Counted from the stretch's first letter, positions 45,394 to 53,720 are shown. The stretch is DNA of 64,000 nucleotides from Hanstruepera neustonica (GCF_002895005.1 NZ_POWF01000001.1:1-64000), one strand, 5' to 3'. Numbers and translations are program-made. The notes: generated by a model not told the origin, from the sequence alone.

Positions 45394-45567
45394 TTACTTT
45401 CCTAACATGAGCAATTCACTGCAAATTATCTCGGTCATGTAGCGTTTATTACCATCTTTATCTTCCCAAGATCGATTTGTCAATTTCCCTTCTACAGCTA
45501 TTTCCTGACCTTTGGTAATATAGTTTTCAACCACTTTTACCAACCCACCCTTCACAACGATATTATG
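45394..45567 (-). pseudogene. C-terminal half of a split single-stranded DNA-binding protein gene
   Basis: Reading leftward from 45567, 57 codons encode HNIVVKGGLVKVVENYITKG and onward to a normal stop after ELLMLGK. This aligns without a gap to residues 54-110 of the intact ssb at 52948-53280 (same ENYITKG, KLTNRSW and ELLMLGK blocks). No start is present and a stop lies four codons upstream in frame. The missing N-terminal 54 codons are found at 53559-53720 on the same strand. The gene is therefore broken, not just short. Confidence 0.85.
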
Positions 45568-45652
45568 CCTCGTTGCTTACTACTTTTGTTAGCCTTATTA
45601 ATATTAAAACCACAAATTTCTGGTAATGTGCTTCTTTTTAAATCTTTTTATT

Positions 45653-45689
45653 TACTTTTGTTAACCATATGGTTAAACTTAATGGTTAA
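45653..45689 (+). promoter_or_regulatory. TetR promoter and operator palindrome
   Basis: TACTTTTG at 45653-45660 is a -7 box. Directly after it, TTAACCATATGGTTAA (45661-45676) is a perfect 16-base palindrome, and a third half-site AATGGTTAA follows at 45681-45689, three bases before the TetR ATG. The palindrome overlaps the likely transcription start, as expected for autorepression. Confidence 0.7.
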
Positions 45690-45692
45690 ATT

Positions 45693-46304
45693 ATGGCAAA
45701 ACATAAAGACAATAAAACTGAAGAACAAATATTAGAAGCAGCACAAAAAATATTTCAATCTAAAGGAATGGATGGTGCCAGAATGCAAGAAATTGCCGAC
45801 AAAGCAAGCATCAATAAGGCAATGTTACATTATTACTACAGAAGCAAGCAACTCTTGTTCGAGGCTGTATTTAAAAAGGCCTTCTCTTTATTAGCACCAC
45901 AGCTCAATGCTATTCTTAATGATGACTCTTCATTAGAAGATAAAATCAAAAAGTTTACACACAATTATATTAGTTTTATTATAAAACACCCTTATTTGCC
46001 AAACTTCATTATTCAGGAACTTAATAGAAATCCAAAATTCATTGAGAAAATAAAGAAAAATGTTGCTTTTCCGAACATTGATAAATTTAAACTTCAAGTA
46101 AAAAATGAAGTGAAAACTGGCAATATTGTTCCAATAAATGCCGAACAATTGTTCATTAACATACTGTCCTTAAATATATTTCCTTTTGTAGCCTCTCCAT
46201 TAATTAAAGCATTTACAAATGTTGATGACAAGGCGTACAAAATGTTATTGGAAGCTCGAAAGAAAGAAGTATCTGATTTCATTATTAATGCCATAAAAAA
46301 ATAA
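45693..46304 (+). CDS. TetR/AcrR family regulator
   Basis: 203 residues. The N-terminal HTH (about 8-55; ILEAAQKIFQSKGMDGARMQEIADKASINKAMLHYYYRSK) is typical of TetR; the rest is a ligand-binding helical domain. It heads an efflux operon and has a palindromic operator overlapping its own start site, so it probably represses itself and the seven downstream genes until an inducer binds. The arrangement resembles the CecR regulator of ybhGFSR in enterobacteria. Confidence 0.9.
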   Translation: MAKHKDNKTEEQILEAAQKIFQSKGMDGARMQEIADKASINKAMLHYYYRSKQLLFEAVFKKAFSLLAPQLNAILNDDSSLEDKIKKFTHNYISFIIKHPYLPNFIIQELNRNPKFIEKIKKNVAFPNIDKFKLQVKNEVKTGNIVPINAEQLFINILSLNIFPFVASPLIKAFTNVDDKAYKMLLEARKKEVSDFIINAIKK

Positions 46305-46308
46305 GCTT

Positions 46309-47568
46309 ATGAAAGCCATATATCTATTCGGACTCTTTTTTCTAACAACGATTTTTGGTTATACCCAAAACACCATTAGTCTAAATGAATGTTATGAAGG
46401 TTTGAAAACAAATTACCCTCTCGTTAAACAACGTGCTATTTTAGAGCAACAAAAGGAAGTTGAACTTTCGGCTATTAGAGCAAAGACATTGCCACAGCTT
46501 AATCTTAATGCCCAGGCGACCTATCAGAGTGATGTTACAGAGGTTCCTTTGCCAAACACTGGCATAGAACCCTTGAACAATGATCAATATCGAGCTACCC
46601 TTACGGCTAACCAATTGATTTTTAATGGCGGAAAAATTAAAGCGTCACAAGGTTTGCAAAATATTATTACCGACAGAAAGCAACAAGAGGTTGAAGTCAA
46701 TGTGTATCAGCTAAAGCAGCGTGTAAACCAATTATATTTTTCAATTCTTTTGATTGATGAGCAAAGAGCATTGCTGAATATTAGGGAACAGCAATTGAAC
46801 AGTAAGCTAAATGAAGTAAAATCGGGAATAAAAAATGGTGTGTTATTGCCTACTTCTGATAAAGTCATTGAAGCTGAATTGTTGAAAATTTTTCAACAAA
46901 ATCAAGAAGCAACCAACAATAGATCAAAGTTGATTGCATCCATATCTTCATTGATTGGGTTGCCCATTTCAGTTGAAACGGTGTTTCAAAAGCCCTTGAT
47001 TTCAATAAATGCAAGTTCAGAATTAAACAGACCAGAATTAGGATTGTACGGTCTGCAAAAACAAGAAATACAACAACAACAAAACATACTATCCAAATCA
47101 TTGGTTCCTGAACTCAATGGTTTTGCAACCGGTGGTTATGGTAATCCGGGATTGAATATGTTGGAAAATGATTTTACCTCATACTACATCGTTGGTTTAA
47201 AGTTAAACTGGAATGTATTTGACTGGAATGGCAATAAAAAGCAAAGACAGGCACTGGATTATTCAAAAGAATTAATAAATAATCAAGAGGAGGTTTTTAA
47301 ACTGAATACCAACACTGCTTTGAATGAGCAACTTAAAGAAATTGAAACGCTTGAAAGCAGCATTGAAATTGATGAACAGCTTATTGACTTACAACAGGAA
47401 GTTGTGAACACTTCGGAATCCCAACTAAAGAATGGCATAATCACCACCTCTGAATATATTACAGAACTCACCAAATTATACGAAGCAGAAAATTTATTCA
47501 ACCAACATAAAACACAATTGGAATTAGCCAAAGCCAATTACAATACCCTAAAAGGAGACTCAAAATAA
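46309..47568 (+). CDS. TolC family outer-membrane efflux protein
   Basis: 419 residues with a signal peptide (about 1-19). Two long coiled-coil halves (about 120-200 and 320-415) and intervening beta stretches match the TolC/OEP fold. Predicted outer-membrane exit duct for the ABC pump encoded downstream. Starts 4 bases after the TetR stop, so one transcript is likely. Confidence 0.9.
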   Translation: MKAIYLFGLFFLTTIFGYTQNTISLNECYEGLKTNYPLVKQRAILEQQKEVELSAIRAKTLPQLNLNAQATYQSDVTEVPLPNTGIEPLNNDQYRATLTANQLIFNGGKIKASQGLQNIITDRKQQEVEVNVYQLKQRVNQLYFSILLIDEQRALLNIREQQLNSKLNEVKSGIKNGVLLPTSDKVIEAELLKIFQQNQEATNNRSKLIASISSLIGLPISVETVFQKPLISINASSELNRPELGLYGLQKQEIQQQQNILSKSLVPELNGFATGGYGNPGLNMLENDFTSYYIVGLKLNWNVFDWNGNKKQRQALDYSKELINNQEEVFKLNTNTALNEQLKEIETLESSIEIDEQLIDLQQEVVNTSESQLKNGIITTSEYITELTKLYEAENLFNQHKTQLELAKANYNTLKGDSK

Positions 47569-47575
47569 AAGAACA

Positions 47576-48478
47576 ATGAAAAACATAAGAACAATACTAA
47601 TTGCCCTAACCATAACAATGCTTTTATCCGCTTGCAATGACAACGATAGTAAAGCCGATGGCTATGGTAATTTTGAAGCTACTGAAATCACCATTTCGGC
47701 AGAAAATAATGGAAAGCTTATTCAGTTTAACTTAAACGAAGGTGATGTGCTACAAAAAGAACAGTTAATTGGTTATATAGACACCATCGCACTTACATTA
47801 AAACGGGAACAGTTACAGGTTTCAAAAGCAGTAATTGGTTCAAAATCTAAAGGTGTTTTATCACAAATTGCCGTTTTAAATTCAAAATTAAAAACAGCTA
47901 ACACCAACAAAACTAGAGTAGAAAATTTAATAAAAGACAACGCAGGCACGCAAAAACAATTGGATGATGTGGTTGGTGAAATAGATGTGATTAAAAACCA
48001 AATAAGAAGTGTAGAAATACAGAATGCACCAGTTGTTAACGAGTTGAAATCTATTGATGTCCAAATCAAACAAGTTGATGACCAAATTCAAAAAAGCAAA
48101 ATCATTAATCCAATAAACGGAACGGTTTTATCTAAATATGCTGAATCCAATGAGATTGTATCTTTTGGAAAACCACTCTATAAGATTGCCGATTTATCGA
48201 CTATGGAACTACGGGTTTATGTAAGCGAAACCCAATTGGCGAATATTTCCATAGGGGAAAATGTAAGTGTCAAAATCGATGACCAAGATGGAATGAAAAC
48301 CTATGACGGAAAAGTTAGCTGGATAGCCTCGGAAGCGGAATTTACCCCAAAAATTATTCAAACCAAAGAAGAACGTGTTGCCTTGGTCTATGCGGTAAAG
48401 GTGCAAGTAAAAAATGATGGTAGTTTAAAAATTGGAATGCCAGCTGAAATGTGGTTAAACACAAAATCAAATCAATAA
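47576..48478 (+). CDS. HlyD family periplasmic adaptor (lipoprotein)
   Basis: 300 residues. The lipobox LLSAC (C20) indicates a lipid-anchored adaptor. Half-lipoyl domains (about 35-80 and 180-220), a central coiled-coil hairpin (about 90-170) and a C-terminal beta barrel give the HlyD/YbhG fold. Links the inner-membrane ABC permeases to the TolC protein. Starts 7 bases after the TolC gene. Confidence 0.9.
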   Translation: MKNIRTILIALTITMLLSACNDNDSKADGYGNFEATEITISAENNGKLIQFNLNEGDVLQKEQLIGYIDTIALTLKREQLQVSKAVIGSKSKGVLSQIAVLNSKLKTANTNKTRVENLIKDNAGTQKQLDDVVGEIDVIKNQIRSVEIQNAPVVNELKSIDVQIKQVDDQIQKSKIINPINGTVLSKYAESNEIVSFGKPLYKIADLSTMELRVYVSETQLANISIGENVSVKIDDQDGMKTYDGKVSWIASEAEFTPKIIQTKEERVALVYAVKVQVKNDGSLKIGMPAEMWLNTKSNQ

Positions 48479-48495
48479 ATATTAAACTAGAAATT

Positions 48496-48975
48496 ATGAA
48501 TAAAATAATAATCATACTCATTGCAGCATCACTGCTTTTTACAGGTTGTAAAGACCAACCCAAAGAAAGTAATTCAACAAAGGAAAATGAAGCAGAACTT
48601 ACGGAACAACATACTGAAAGAAAAGCATTTGGTAATGACTGGATGCAAGAAATAAAAATGAATAATGGGGTTAAATGGACTGCGAATCCTGAAACAAATG
48701 AAGGTGTAGTTAGAATGCAATCCGTATTAACAACTAGTAACCCAAAAGAACTGAAAGATTATCATATGGTTGCCAATGTACTGAATGATGAGAAAAACTT
48801 TGTTGTAAAAGAGTGTACTATGAAAGGACCTTCGCACGACAATCTGCACGTATGGTTGCACCCACTAATAGAAAAAATTGATGCCTTAAAAGAAGTGAAA
48901 ACTTTGGAAGAAGCACAGGATATTTATAAGAGCATTGAGGAAAATGTAAATGCTTATGACTATTATTTCGAATAA
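48496..48975 (+). CDS. Lipoprotein of unknown function inside the efflux operon
   Basis: 159 residues from ATG 48496. The lipobox LLFTGC (C17) is followed by an acidic linker and a small globular domain containing GPSHDNLHVWLHPLIEKID (two histidines). No family recognised. It sits between the adaptor and the ATPases, where canonical YbhG-F-S-R operons have no gene. It may sense or bind the pump substrate. The frame is open upstream, but starts there overlap the HlyD gene and lack a signal sequence. Confidence 0.75.
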   Translation: MNKIIIILIAASLLFTGCKDQPKESNSTKENEAELTEQHTERKAFGNDWMQEIKMNNGVKWTANPETNEGVVRMQSVLTTSNPKELKDYHMVANVLNDEKNFVVKECTMKGPSHDNLHVWLHPLIEKIDALKEVKTLEEAQDIYKSIEENVNAYDYYFE

Positions 48976-48977
48976 AT

Positions 48978-49880
48978 ATGGGTATTTCTGTTTCCAACAT
49001 AACAAAATCCTATGGTAAGGTAACCGCATTATCAGATATTTCTTTTGATGTAAAACCTGGTGAACTTTTTGGACTTATAGGACCTGATGGTGCAGGAAAA
49101 ACTACGTTGTTCCGCATCCTAACTACCCTTTTGATAGCAGACAAAGGGCAAGCTACGGTAGCAGGTTATGATGTGCTTAAGGAGTACAAATCGATTAGAA
49201 ACAGTGTTGGCTATATGCCTGGACGCTTCTCATTGTATCAAGATTTGACGGTAGAGGAAAACCTTAATTTCTTCGCTACCATATTTGGAACAACCATCGA
49301 GGAAAACTACGATTTGGTCAAGGATATTTATGTGCAAATAGAGCCCTTTAAAACACGGCGCGCTGGAAAACTTTCAGGTGGAATGAAGCAAAAACTGGCA
49401 TTGAGCTGTGCGTTGATACACAAACCAAAAGTATTGTTTTTGGATGAACCTACCACTGGTGTGGACCCAGTGTCGAGAAAGGAGTTTTGGGAAATGCTTA
49501 AACGGTTACAGAAAAAAGACATCACCATTCTGGTATCTACCCCTTATATGGACGAAGCTGCTTTATGCGACCGTATTGCATTAATCCAAGATGGCAAAAT
49601 CCTGCAAATTGATACACCAAACGCTATAGTCAGTCATTTCCCTAAACCTTTATATAATATTAGTGCTAATGATATGTATGGCCTTATTGAGAGTTTAACA
49701 AACTACAAACACACGTACAGTATTTTTCCTTTTGGGGAGTTTGTGCACTATACCGACAAGCGTGACACAATGGATATTGAACGTTTAAAAACCTATTTGG
49801 AGTCACAAAACCTTACAGATATTCACATAGAAAAAACACAACCTACCATAGAAGATACGTTTATGGAATTAGCGAAATAA
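48978..49880 (+). CDS. ABC transporter ATP-binding protein (YbhF N-half-like)
   Basis: 300 residues. Walker A GPDGAGKTT, signature LSGGMKQKLAL and Walker B VLFLDEPTTGVD are all intact, followed by a C-terminal extension of about 80 residues. The PDG form of Walker A is usual for the first ATPase domain of YbhF-type exporters. Here the two domains are separate genes: the second starts at the overlap TAATG. Starts 2 bases after the lipoprotein stop. Confidence 0.92.
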   Translation: MGISVSNITKSYGKVTALSDISFDVKPGELFGLIGPDGAGKTTLFRILTTLLIADKGQATVAGYDVLKEYKSIRNSVGYMPGRFSLYQDLTVEENLNFFATIFGTTIEENYDLVKDIYVQIEPFKTRRAGKLSGGMKQKLALSCALIHKPKVLFLDEPTTGVDPVSRKEFWEMLKRLQKKDITILVSTPYMDEAALCDRIALIQDGKILQIDTPNAIVSHFPKPLYNISANDMYGLIESLTNYKHTYSIFPFGEFVHYTDKRDTMDIERLKTYLESQNLTDIHIEKTQPTIEDTFMELAK

Positions 49881-50608
49881 TGAAAAACAAAAACGTCATA
49901 GAAGTAGAAAATTTATCCAAACTGTTTGGTGATTTTGCTGCGGTAAACAGCATCAGTTTTCACGTTAAGGCTGGCGAAATATTTGGCTTTTTGGGAGCCA
50001 ATGGCGCAGGCAAGACCACAGCGATAAAAATGCTGATTGGAATTTCCTCACCTACTTCGGGAAAGGCAACAATTGCTGGATTTGATGTATACAAAGAAGC
50101 CGAATCTATTAAAAAAAATATTGGCTATATGAGTCAAAAATTCGCCCTGTATGATGACTTGACCGTAAAAGAGAACATCACATTCTTTGGCGGAATTTAT
50201 GGCCTATCTAAAAAACAAATTGACCGAAAAAGATGTGAATTGGTTGACGAGTTAGGGCTACAGGAAGTTGCAAACAGTCTTGTGAGTTCACTGCCCTTGG
50301 GATGGAAACAAAAATTGGCGTTTTCGGTTTCCTTGTTGCACGACCCCAAAATTGTTTTTTTAGATGAACCGACTGGAGGCGTAGACCCTATTACCCGACG
50401 TCAGTTTTGGGAAATGATATACAAAGCCGCTCACAACGGAACTACCATTTTTGTAACAACCCATTATATGGATGAAGCCGAATACTGCGACCGCGTTTCC
50501 ATAATGGTCAATGGTAAAATTGAAGCCCTTGATACACCAAAAAAATTGAAAGCGCATTATAAAACGGACACAATGAACGATGTGTTTTTAAAACTAGCTA
50601 GAGGATGA
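49880..50608 (+). CDS. ABC transporter ATP-binding protein (YbhF C-half-like)
   Basis: 242 residues. Walker A GANGAGKTT and Walker B IVFLDEPTGGVD are intact, but the signature is SLPLGWKQKLAF, not LSGGQ. A degenerate signature in one of two paired ATPases suggests an asymmetric heterodimer with the preceding protein. Its stop overlaps the next ATG by 4 bases. Confidence 0.92.
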   Translation: MKNKNVIEVENLSKLFGDFAAVNSISFHVKAGEIFGFLGANGAGKTTAIKMLIGISSPTSGKATIAGFDVYKEAESIKKNIGYMSQKFALYDDLTVKENITFFGGIYGLSKKQIDRKRCELVDELGLQEVANSLVSSLPLGWKQKLAFSVSLLHDPKIVFLDEPTGGVDPITRRQFWEMIYKAAHNGTTIFVTTHYMDEAEYCDRVSIMVNGKIEALDTPKKLKAHYKTDTMNDVFLKLARG

Positions 50609-51711
50609 AACGATTTGTAGGTTTTGTACGAAAAGAGTTTTATCACATATTCCGTGATAAACGTTCCCTGTTTATATTGTTTGGAATGCCAATAGCCCAA
50701 ATTTTATTGTTTGGTTTTGCGATTACCAACGAAATCAACAATGTGAATATTGCCATTTTGGACCAAGCCAATGATGTGACATCAAAAGAAATCATCAATA
50801 AAATTGCAGCTTCAAAACACTTTAGCATTGTAGATATCATTCAAAAAGAATCATCGATAGAATCTATATTCAAAAAAGGTAAGGTAAAAGCCGTGCTTCA
50901 ATTTGAAAACAACTTTGGGAACAACCTTATTAAAGAAAAACAGGCCAATGTACAGGTGCTAACCGATGCCACAGACCCTAATATGGCAAATACCATCAGT
51001 AATTATATTTCGGCCATACTTAAAAAGTATCAACAAGAACTAAACAAGAATACCACCATAGATTACCAAATTGTACCACAAAGCAGAATGGTTTATAACG
51101 CCGAATTGAAAAGCGTTTATATGTTTGTTCCTGGTGTGATGACGGTTATTTTGATGTTAGTTTCTGCAATGATGACATCCATTTCTATAACTAGGGAAAA
51201 AGAACAGGGTACTATGGAAATATTATTGGTCTCGCCTTTAAAACCCTTTCAGGTCATTATTGGCAAAGTGTTTCCATACATATTCCTATCGGTTATCAAT
51301 GCCATTGTTATTGTGTTGTTGAGCATTTTCGTCTTTAATGTGCCCGTAAATGGCAGTTTGTTCCTTTTAGGAATTGAAAGTGTGCTGTTTATTATCACAT
51401 CATTGGCGTTGGGGATTTTAATTTCAACCATATCGGCAACACAGCAAACCGCTATGATGATTTCCTTAATGGGCTTGATGTTGCCCACCATATTGCTTTC
51501 AGGATTTATTTTTCCTATAAGTAGTATGCCCTTACCGCTTCAGGTTATCAGTAACATTATACCTGCAAAATGGTTTATCATTATTGTAAAAGGGATTATG
51601 CTAAAGGGCATTGGGATTGGTTTCATTTTTAAAGAAACGGCCATTCTTGTTTTGATGACGTTATTGTTTATAGGTATAAGCGTGAAAAAATATAAAATCA
51701 GATTGGAGTAA
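50605..51711 (+). CDS. ABC-2 type permease (YbhS/YbhR-like)
   Basis: 368 residues. One N-terminal helix (about 20-40), a large periplasmic domain (about 45-170) and five C-terminal helices (about 175-368). The REKEQGTMEILLVSPL motif is conserved in ABC-2 exporters. Forms the membrane channel with the next gene product. Confidence 0.92.
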   Translation: MKRFVGFVRKEFYHIFRDKRSLFILFGMPIAQILLFGFAITNEINNVNIAILDQANDVTSKEIINKIAASKHFSIVDIIQKESSIESIFKKGKVKAVLQFENNFGNNLIKEKQANVQVLTDATDPNMANTISNYISAILKKYQQELNKNTTIDYQIVPQSRMVYNAELKSVYMFVPGVMTVILMLVSAMMTSISITREKEQGTMEILLVSPLKPFQVIIGKVFPYIFLSVINAIVIVLLSIFVFNVPVNGSLFLLGIESVLFIITSLALGILISTISATQQTAMMISLMGLMLPTILLSGFIFPISSMPLPLQVISNIIPAKWFIIIVKGIMLKGIGIGFIFKETAILVLMTLLFIGISVKKYKIRLE

Positions 51712-51712
51712 G

Positions 51713-52834
51713 ATGAGCATAATATTTTACATCATACGAAAAGAGTTTAAGCAAATCTTTAGAAATAAAGGAATGCTACCCATCATATTTATTTTGCCTG
51801 TACTGCAATTGATTATTTTATCCAATGCAGCGACCTACGAGATAAAAAACATACAATTTGGATATGTTGATGCTGATAACAGTAGCATATCAAGAAGGTT
51901 GATAGAGCAGTTTCAAGCTTCGACATATTTCAATGTTTCAGAAAGATTTTCTTCAGAAAAGGAAGCTTCACAAGCAATGCAGGAAGGTACAATAGATGCC
52001 TACTTGAATATACCAGTGCATTTTGAAAGGGATTTACAAAAAGACAAAACAAATGCAATAGGTGTGTTTGTTGATGCCATAGATGGTTCAGCAGCGGGAG
52101 TAATCAATGTTTACATCTCTCAAATCATACAGAGTTATAACAAGAATATTGCGATGGATTTGATACAGATTTCAGATTCTGTACAGAAACCAAATAGTAT
52201 AGATAGTATTCCTTTATTCTGGTACAATCAGACCTTGAACTATAAAACATTCATGGTGCCTGGTATTTTGGTTTTGCTTGTTACAATGATTACCCTGTTT
52301 TTATCTGGAATGAACATTGTTAGGGAAAAAGAAATAGGCACCTTGGAACAAATCAATGTAACGCCTATAAAAAAGTATCAATTTATAATAGGCAAACTAT
52401 TTCCATTTTGGGTTCTTGGTATGGGGCTTTTGACCATTGGTTTAATTCTAGCTAAAGTTATTTTTAATGTACCTATGATAGGAAACCTGGGGCTGCTCTA
52501 TGCTTATACTTCGGTTTACATATTGGTGATTTTGGGAATGGGATTGTTCATCTCAAACTTCACCGATACACAGCAGCAAGCTATGTTTATTGCGTGGTTT
52601 TTTGTAGTGATATTCATATTGATGAGTGGATTGTTCACACCTATTGAAAGTATGCCAAAATGGGCACAGATACTTACGGAATTTAATCCTGTGAAGTATT
52701 TTGTGGAAATCATACGAATGGTAATGCTTAAAGGCTCTGGTTTTACCGATATCCTTCCTTTAGCCATAAAAACATTGGCCTATGCAATTCTAATGAACGG
52801 TTTGGCAGTTTGGAGTTATAAAAAAACAAGTTAA
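51713..52834 (+). CDS. ABC-2 type permease (YbhR/YbhS-like)
   Basis: 373 residues with the same layout: N-terminal helix, periplasmic domain, five C-terminal helices, and VREKEIGTLEQINVTPI. It is the second, non-identical permease subunit. Last gene of the efflux operon, ending 80 bases before a terminator shared with the convergent ssb. Confidence 0.92.
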   Translation: MSIIFYIIRKEFKQIFRNKGMLPIIFILPVLQLIILSNAATYEIKNIQFGYVDADNSSISRRLIEQFQASTYFNVSERFSSEKEASQAMQEGTIDAYLNIPVHFERDLQKDKTNAIGVFVDAIDGSAAGVINVYISQIIQSYNKNIAMDLIQISDSVQKPNSIDSIPLFWYNQTLNYKTFMVPGILVLLVTMITLFLSGMNIVREKEIGTLEQINVTPIKKYQFIIGKLFPFWVLGMGLLTIGLILAKVIFNVPMIGNLGLLYAYTSVYILVILGMGLFISNFTDTQQQAMFIAWFFVVIFILMSGLFTPIESMPKWAQILTEFNPVKYFVEIIRMVMLKGSGFTDILPLAIKTLAYAILMNGLAVWSYKKTS

Positions 52835-52913
52835 AACTTAATTAGAATAACAAATATAGAAACAACAAGATTTTTAAGAAATAGGATTTAAACAGACACG
52901 TAAGAACACAAAA

Positions 52914-52942
52914 AATAGAGGCTATCAAATGATAGCCTCTTA
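52914..52942. terminator. Bidirectional terminator between the ABC operon and ssb
   Basis: AGAGGCTATCA and TGATAGCCTCT pair with a 2-base loop; A/T runs flank it, stronger for the leftward ssb transcript. Confidence 0.82.
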
Positions 52943-52947
52943 AAAGA

Positions 52948-53280
52948 CTATTTTCCAAGCATTAGCAACTCATTTACAACAACTTCGGTTACATAATGTT
53001 TCTTACCATCATTATCATCCCAAGAGCGGTTAGTTAATTTGCCTTCAATAGCAATTTCTTTCCCTTTGGTAATATAATTTTCAACAACTTTCACAAGACC
53101 ATTTTTTACTACTACTGGATGCCAGTAGGTACGCTCTATCTTGTTTCCTTGTTTGTCTTTATAGCTGTCATCTGTTGCTAAATTAAATCTTGCTATTTTA
53201 CCACCATCTTCAAAAGTGATAATTTCTGGATCTTGTCCTAGTCTACCTATAAGTTGTACTTTATTTTTAAGTGAGTTCAT
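52948..53280 (-). CDS. ssb: Single-stranded DNA-binding protein (short paralog)
   Basis: 110 residues from the ATG at 53280. An OB-fold core is recognisable from NKVQLIGRLGQDPEI, ARFNLATDD, ERTYWHPVVV and GKEIAIEGKLTNRSW. It stops at ELLMLGK, so it lacks the flexible linker and acidic D-D-D-I-P-F-type tip of housekeeping SSBs that recruits partners. It is probably an accessory SSB. It overlaps the HTH gene stop by 14 bases and lies inside the putative insertion. Protein identity to the split copy is high but not complete. Confidence 0.92.
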   Translation of the reverse strand: MNSLKNKVQLIGRLGQDPEIITFEDGGKIARFNLATDDSYKDKQGNKIERTYWHPVVVKNGLVKVVENYITKGKEIAIEGKLTNRSWDDNDGKKHYVTEVVVNELLMLGK

Positions 53281-53551
53281 AATTTTCAATTTTTAAAGGA
53301 TTATGAATTCGTGGGTCATAGCCCATAAATTCGATTATTTTTTGAATGTTTTTTGGAGTAGGTTTGGTTTTACCATACTCCCATTTGTATATAGTTGATT
53401 CGTAAACGTCGAGCTCTAAAGACAATTCAAAAGCAGAATAGCAATGTGCCATTCGGTACTGCCTTATGTAGTCTCCAAAAGAGGCTGGATTTACGGGATA
53501 GCCCTTAGGCAGTGGCTTTGGGGCGGTTAATTCGATGTCGCAAATGGTCAA
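53267..53551 (-). CDS. XRE-like helix-turn-helix protein
   Basis: 94 residues from TTG 53551. Pattern PLPKGYPVNPASFGDYIRQYRM...YESTIYKWEYGKTKPTPKNIQKIIEFMGYDPR is a Cro/C1-type HTH (about 24-78) of a subgroup seen in many environmental bacteria. Upstream codons in the frame belong to the ssb fragment, so the TTG just past the ssb break point is the likely start. It overlaps the ssb N-fragment (46 bases) and the intact ssb (14 bases), so these three are probably one transcript. Confidence 0.65.
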   Translation of the reverse strand: MTICDIELTAPKPLPKGYPVNPASFGDYIRQYRMAHCYSAFELSLELDVYESTIYKWEYGKTKPTPKNIQKIIEFMGYDPRIHNPLKIENYELT

Positions 53552-53720
53552 CGACGTGGTGCCAGTAAGCGCGTTCAATTTTTTGACCATTTTTGTCCTT
53601 GTAGCTATCATCCGTAGCTATTGAGAATTTGGCCATTTTGTTACCATCTTCAAAATTTACTATTTCTGGGTCTTGTCCCAATCTACCAATCAACTGTACT
53701 TTGTTTCTAAGCGTGTTCAT
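53505..53720 (-). pseudogene. N-terminal half of a split single-stranded DNA-binding protein gene
   Basis: Codons 1-54 (MNTLRNKVQLIGRLGQDPEI to ERAYWH) match residues 1-54 of the intact ssb one to one. The sequence then departs into HVVDHLRHRINRPKATA and stops at 53505. The missing half is at 45394-45567. The 71-residue product would lack half of the OB fold. Confidence 0.85.

Larger units (their letters stand above)
45568..53558. mobile_element. Putative 8-kb insertion splitting ssb
   Basis: The segment lies between the two complementary halves of one ssb gene. It contains a TetR-regulated ABC efflux operon on the plus strand and, on the minus strand, an intact ssb and an HTH gene. The last ssb bases on both sides read GGCA...TCGTT(G). 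No integrase, transposase or clear terminal inverted repeat is seen. Insertion is inferred from the split target; a recombination between ssb paralogs is the alternative. Confidence 0.5.

Noticed and set aside
45570-45610. Resemblance to an integron attC site
   Set aside because: The GTTAGCC and CGTTG-like boxes beside the ssb fragment do not form a full attC hairpin, and no integron integrase is present.
53552-53611. HTH protein starting at an ATG inside the ssb fragment
   Set aside because: The first 20 codons from 53611 are a frame-shifted reading of ssb sequence; the TTG at 53551 is more likely.
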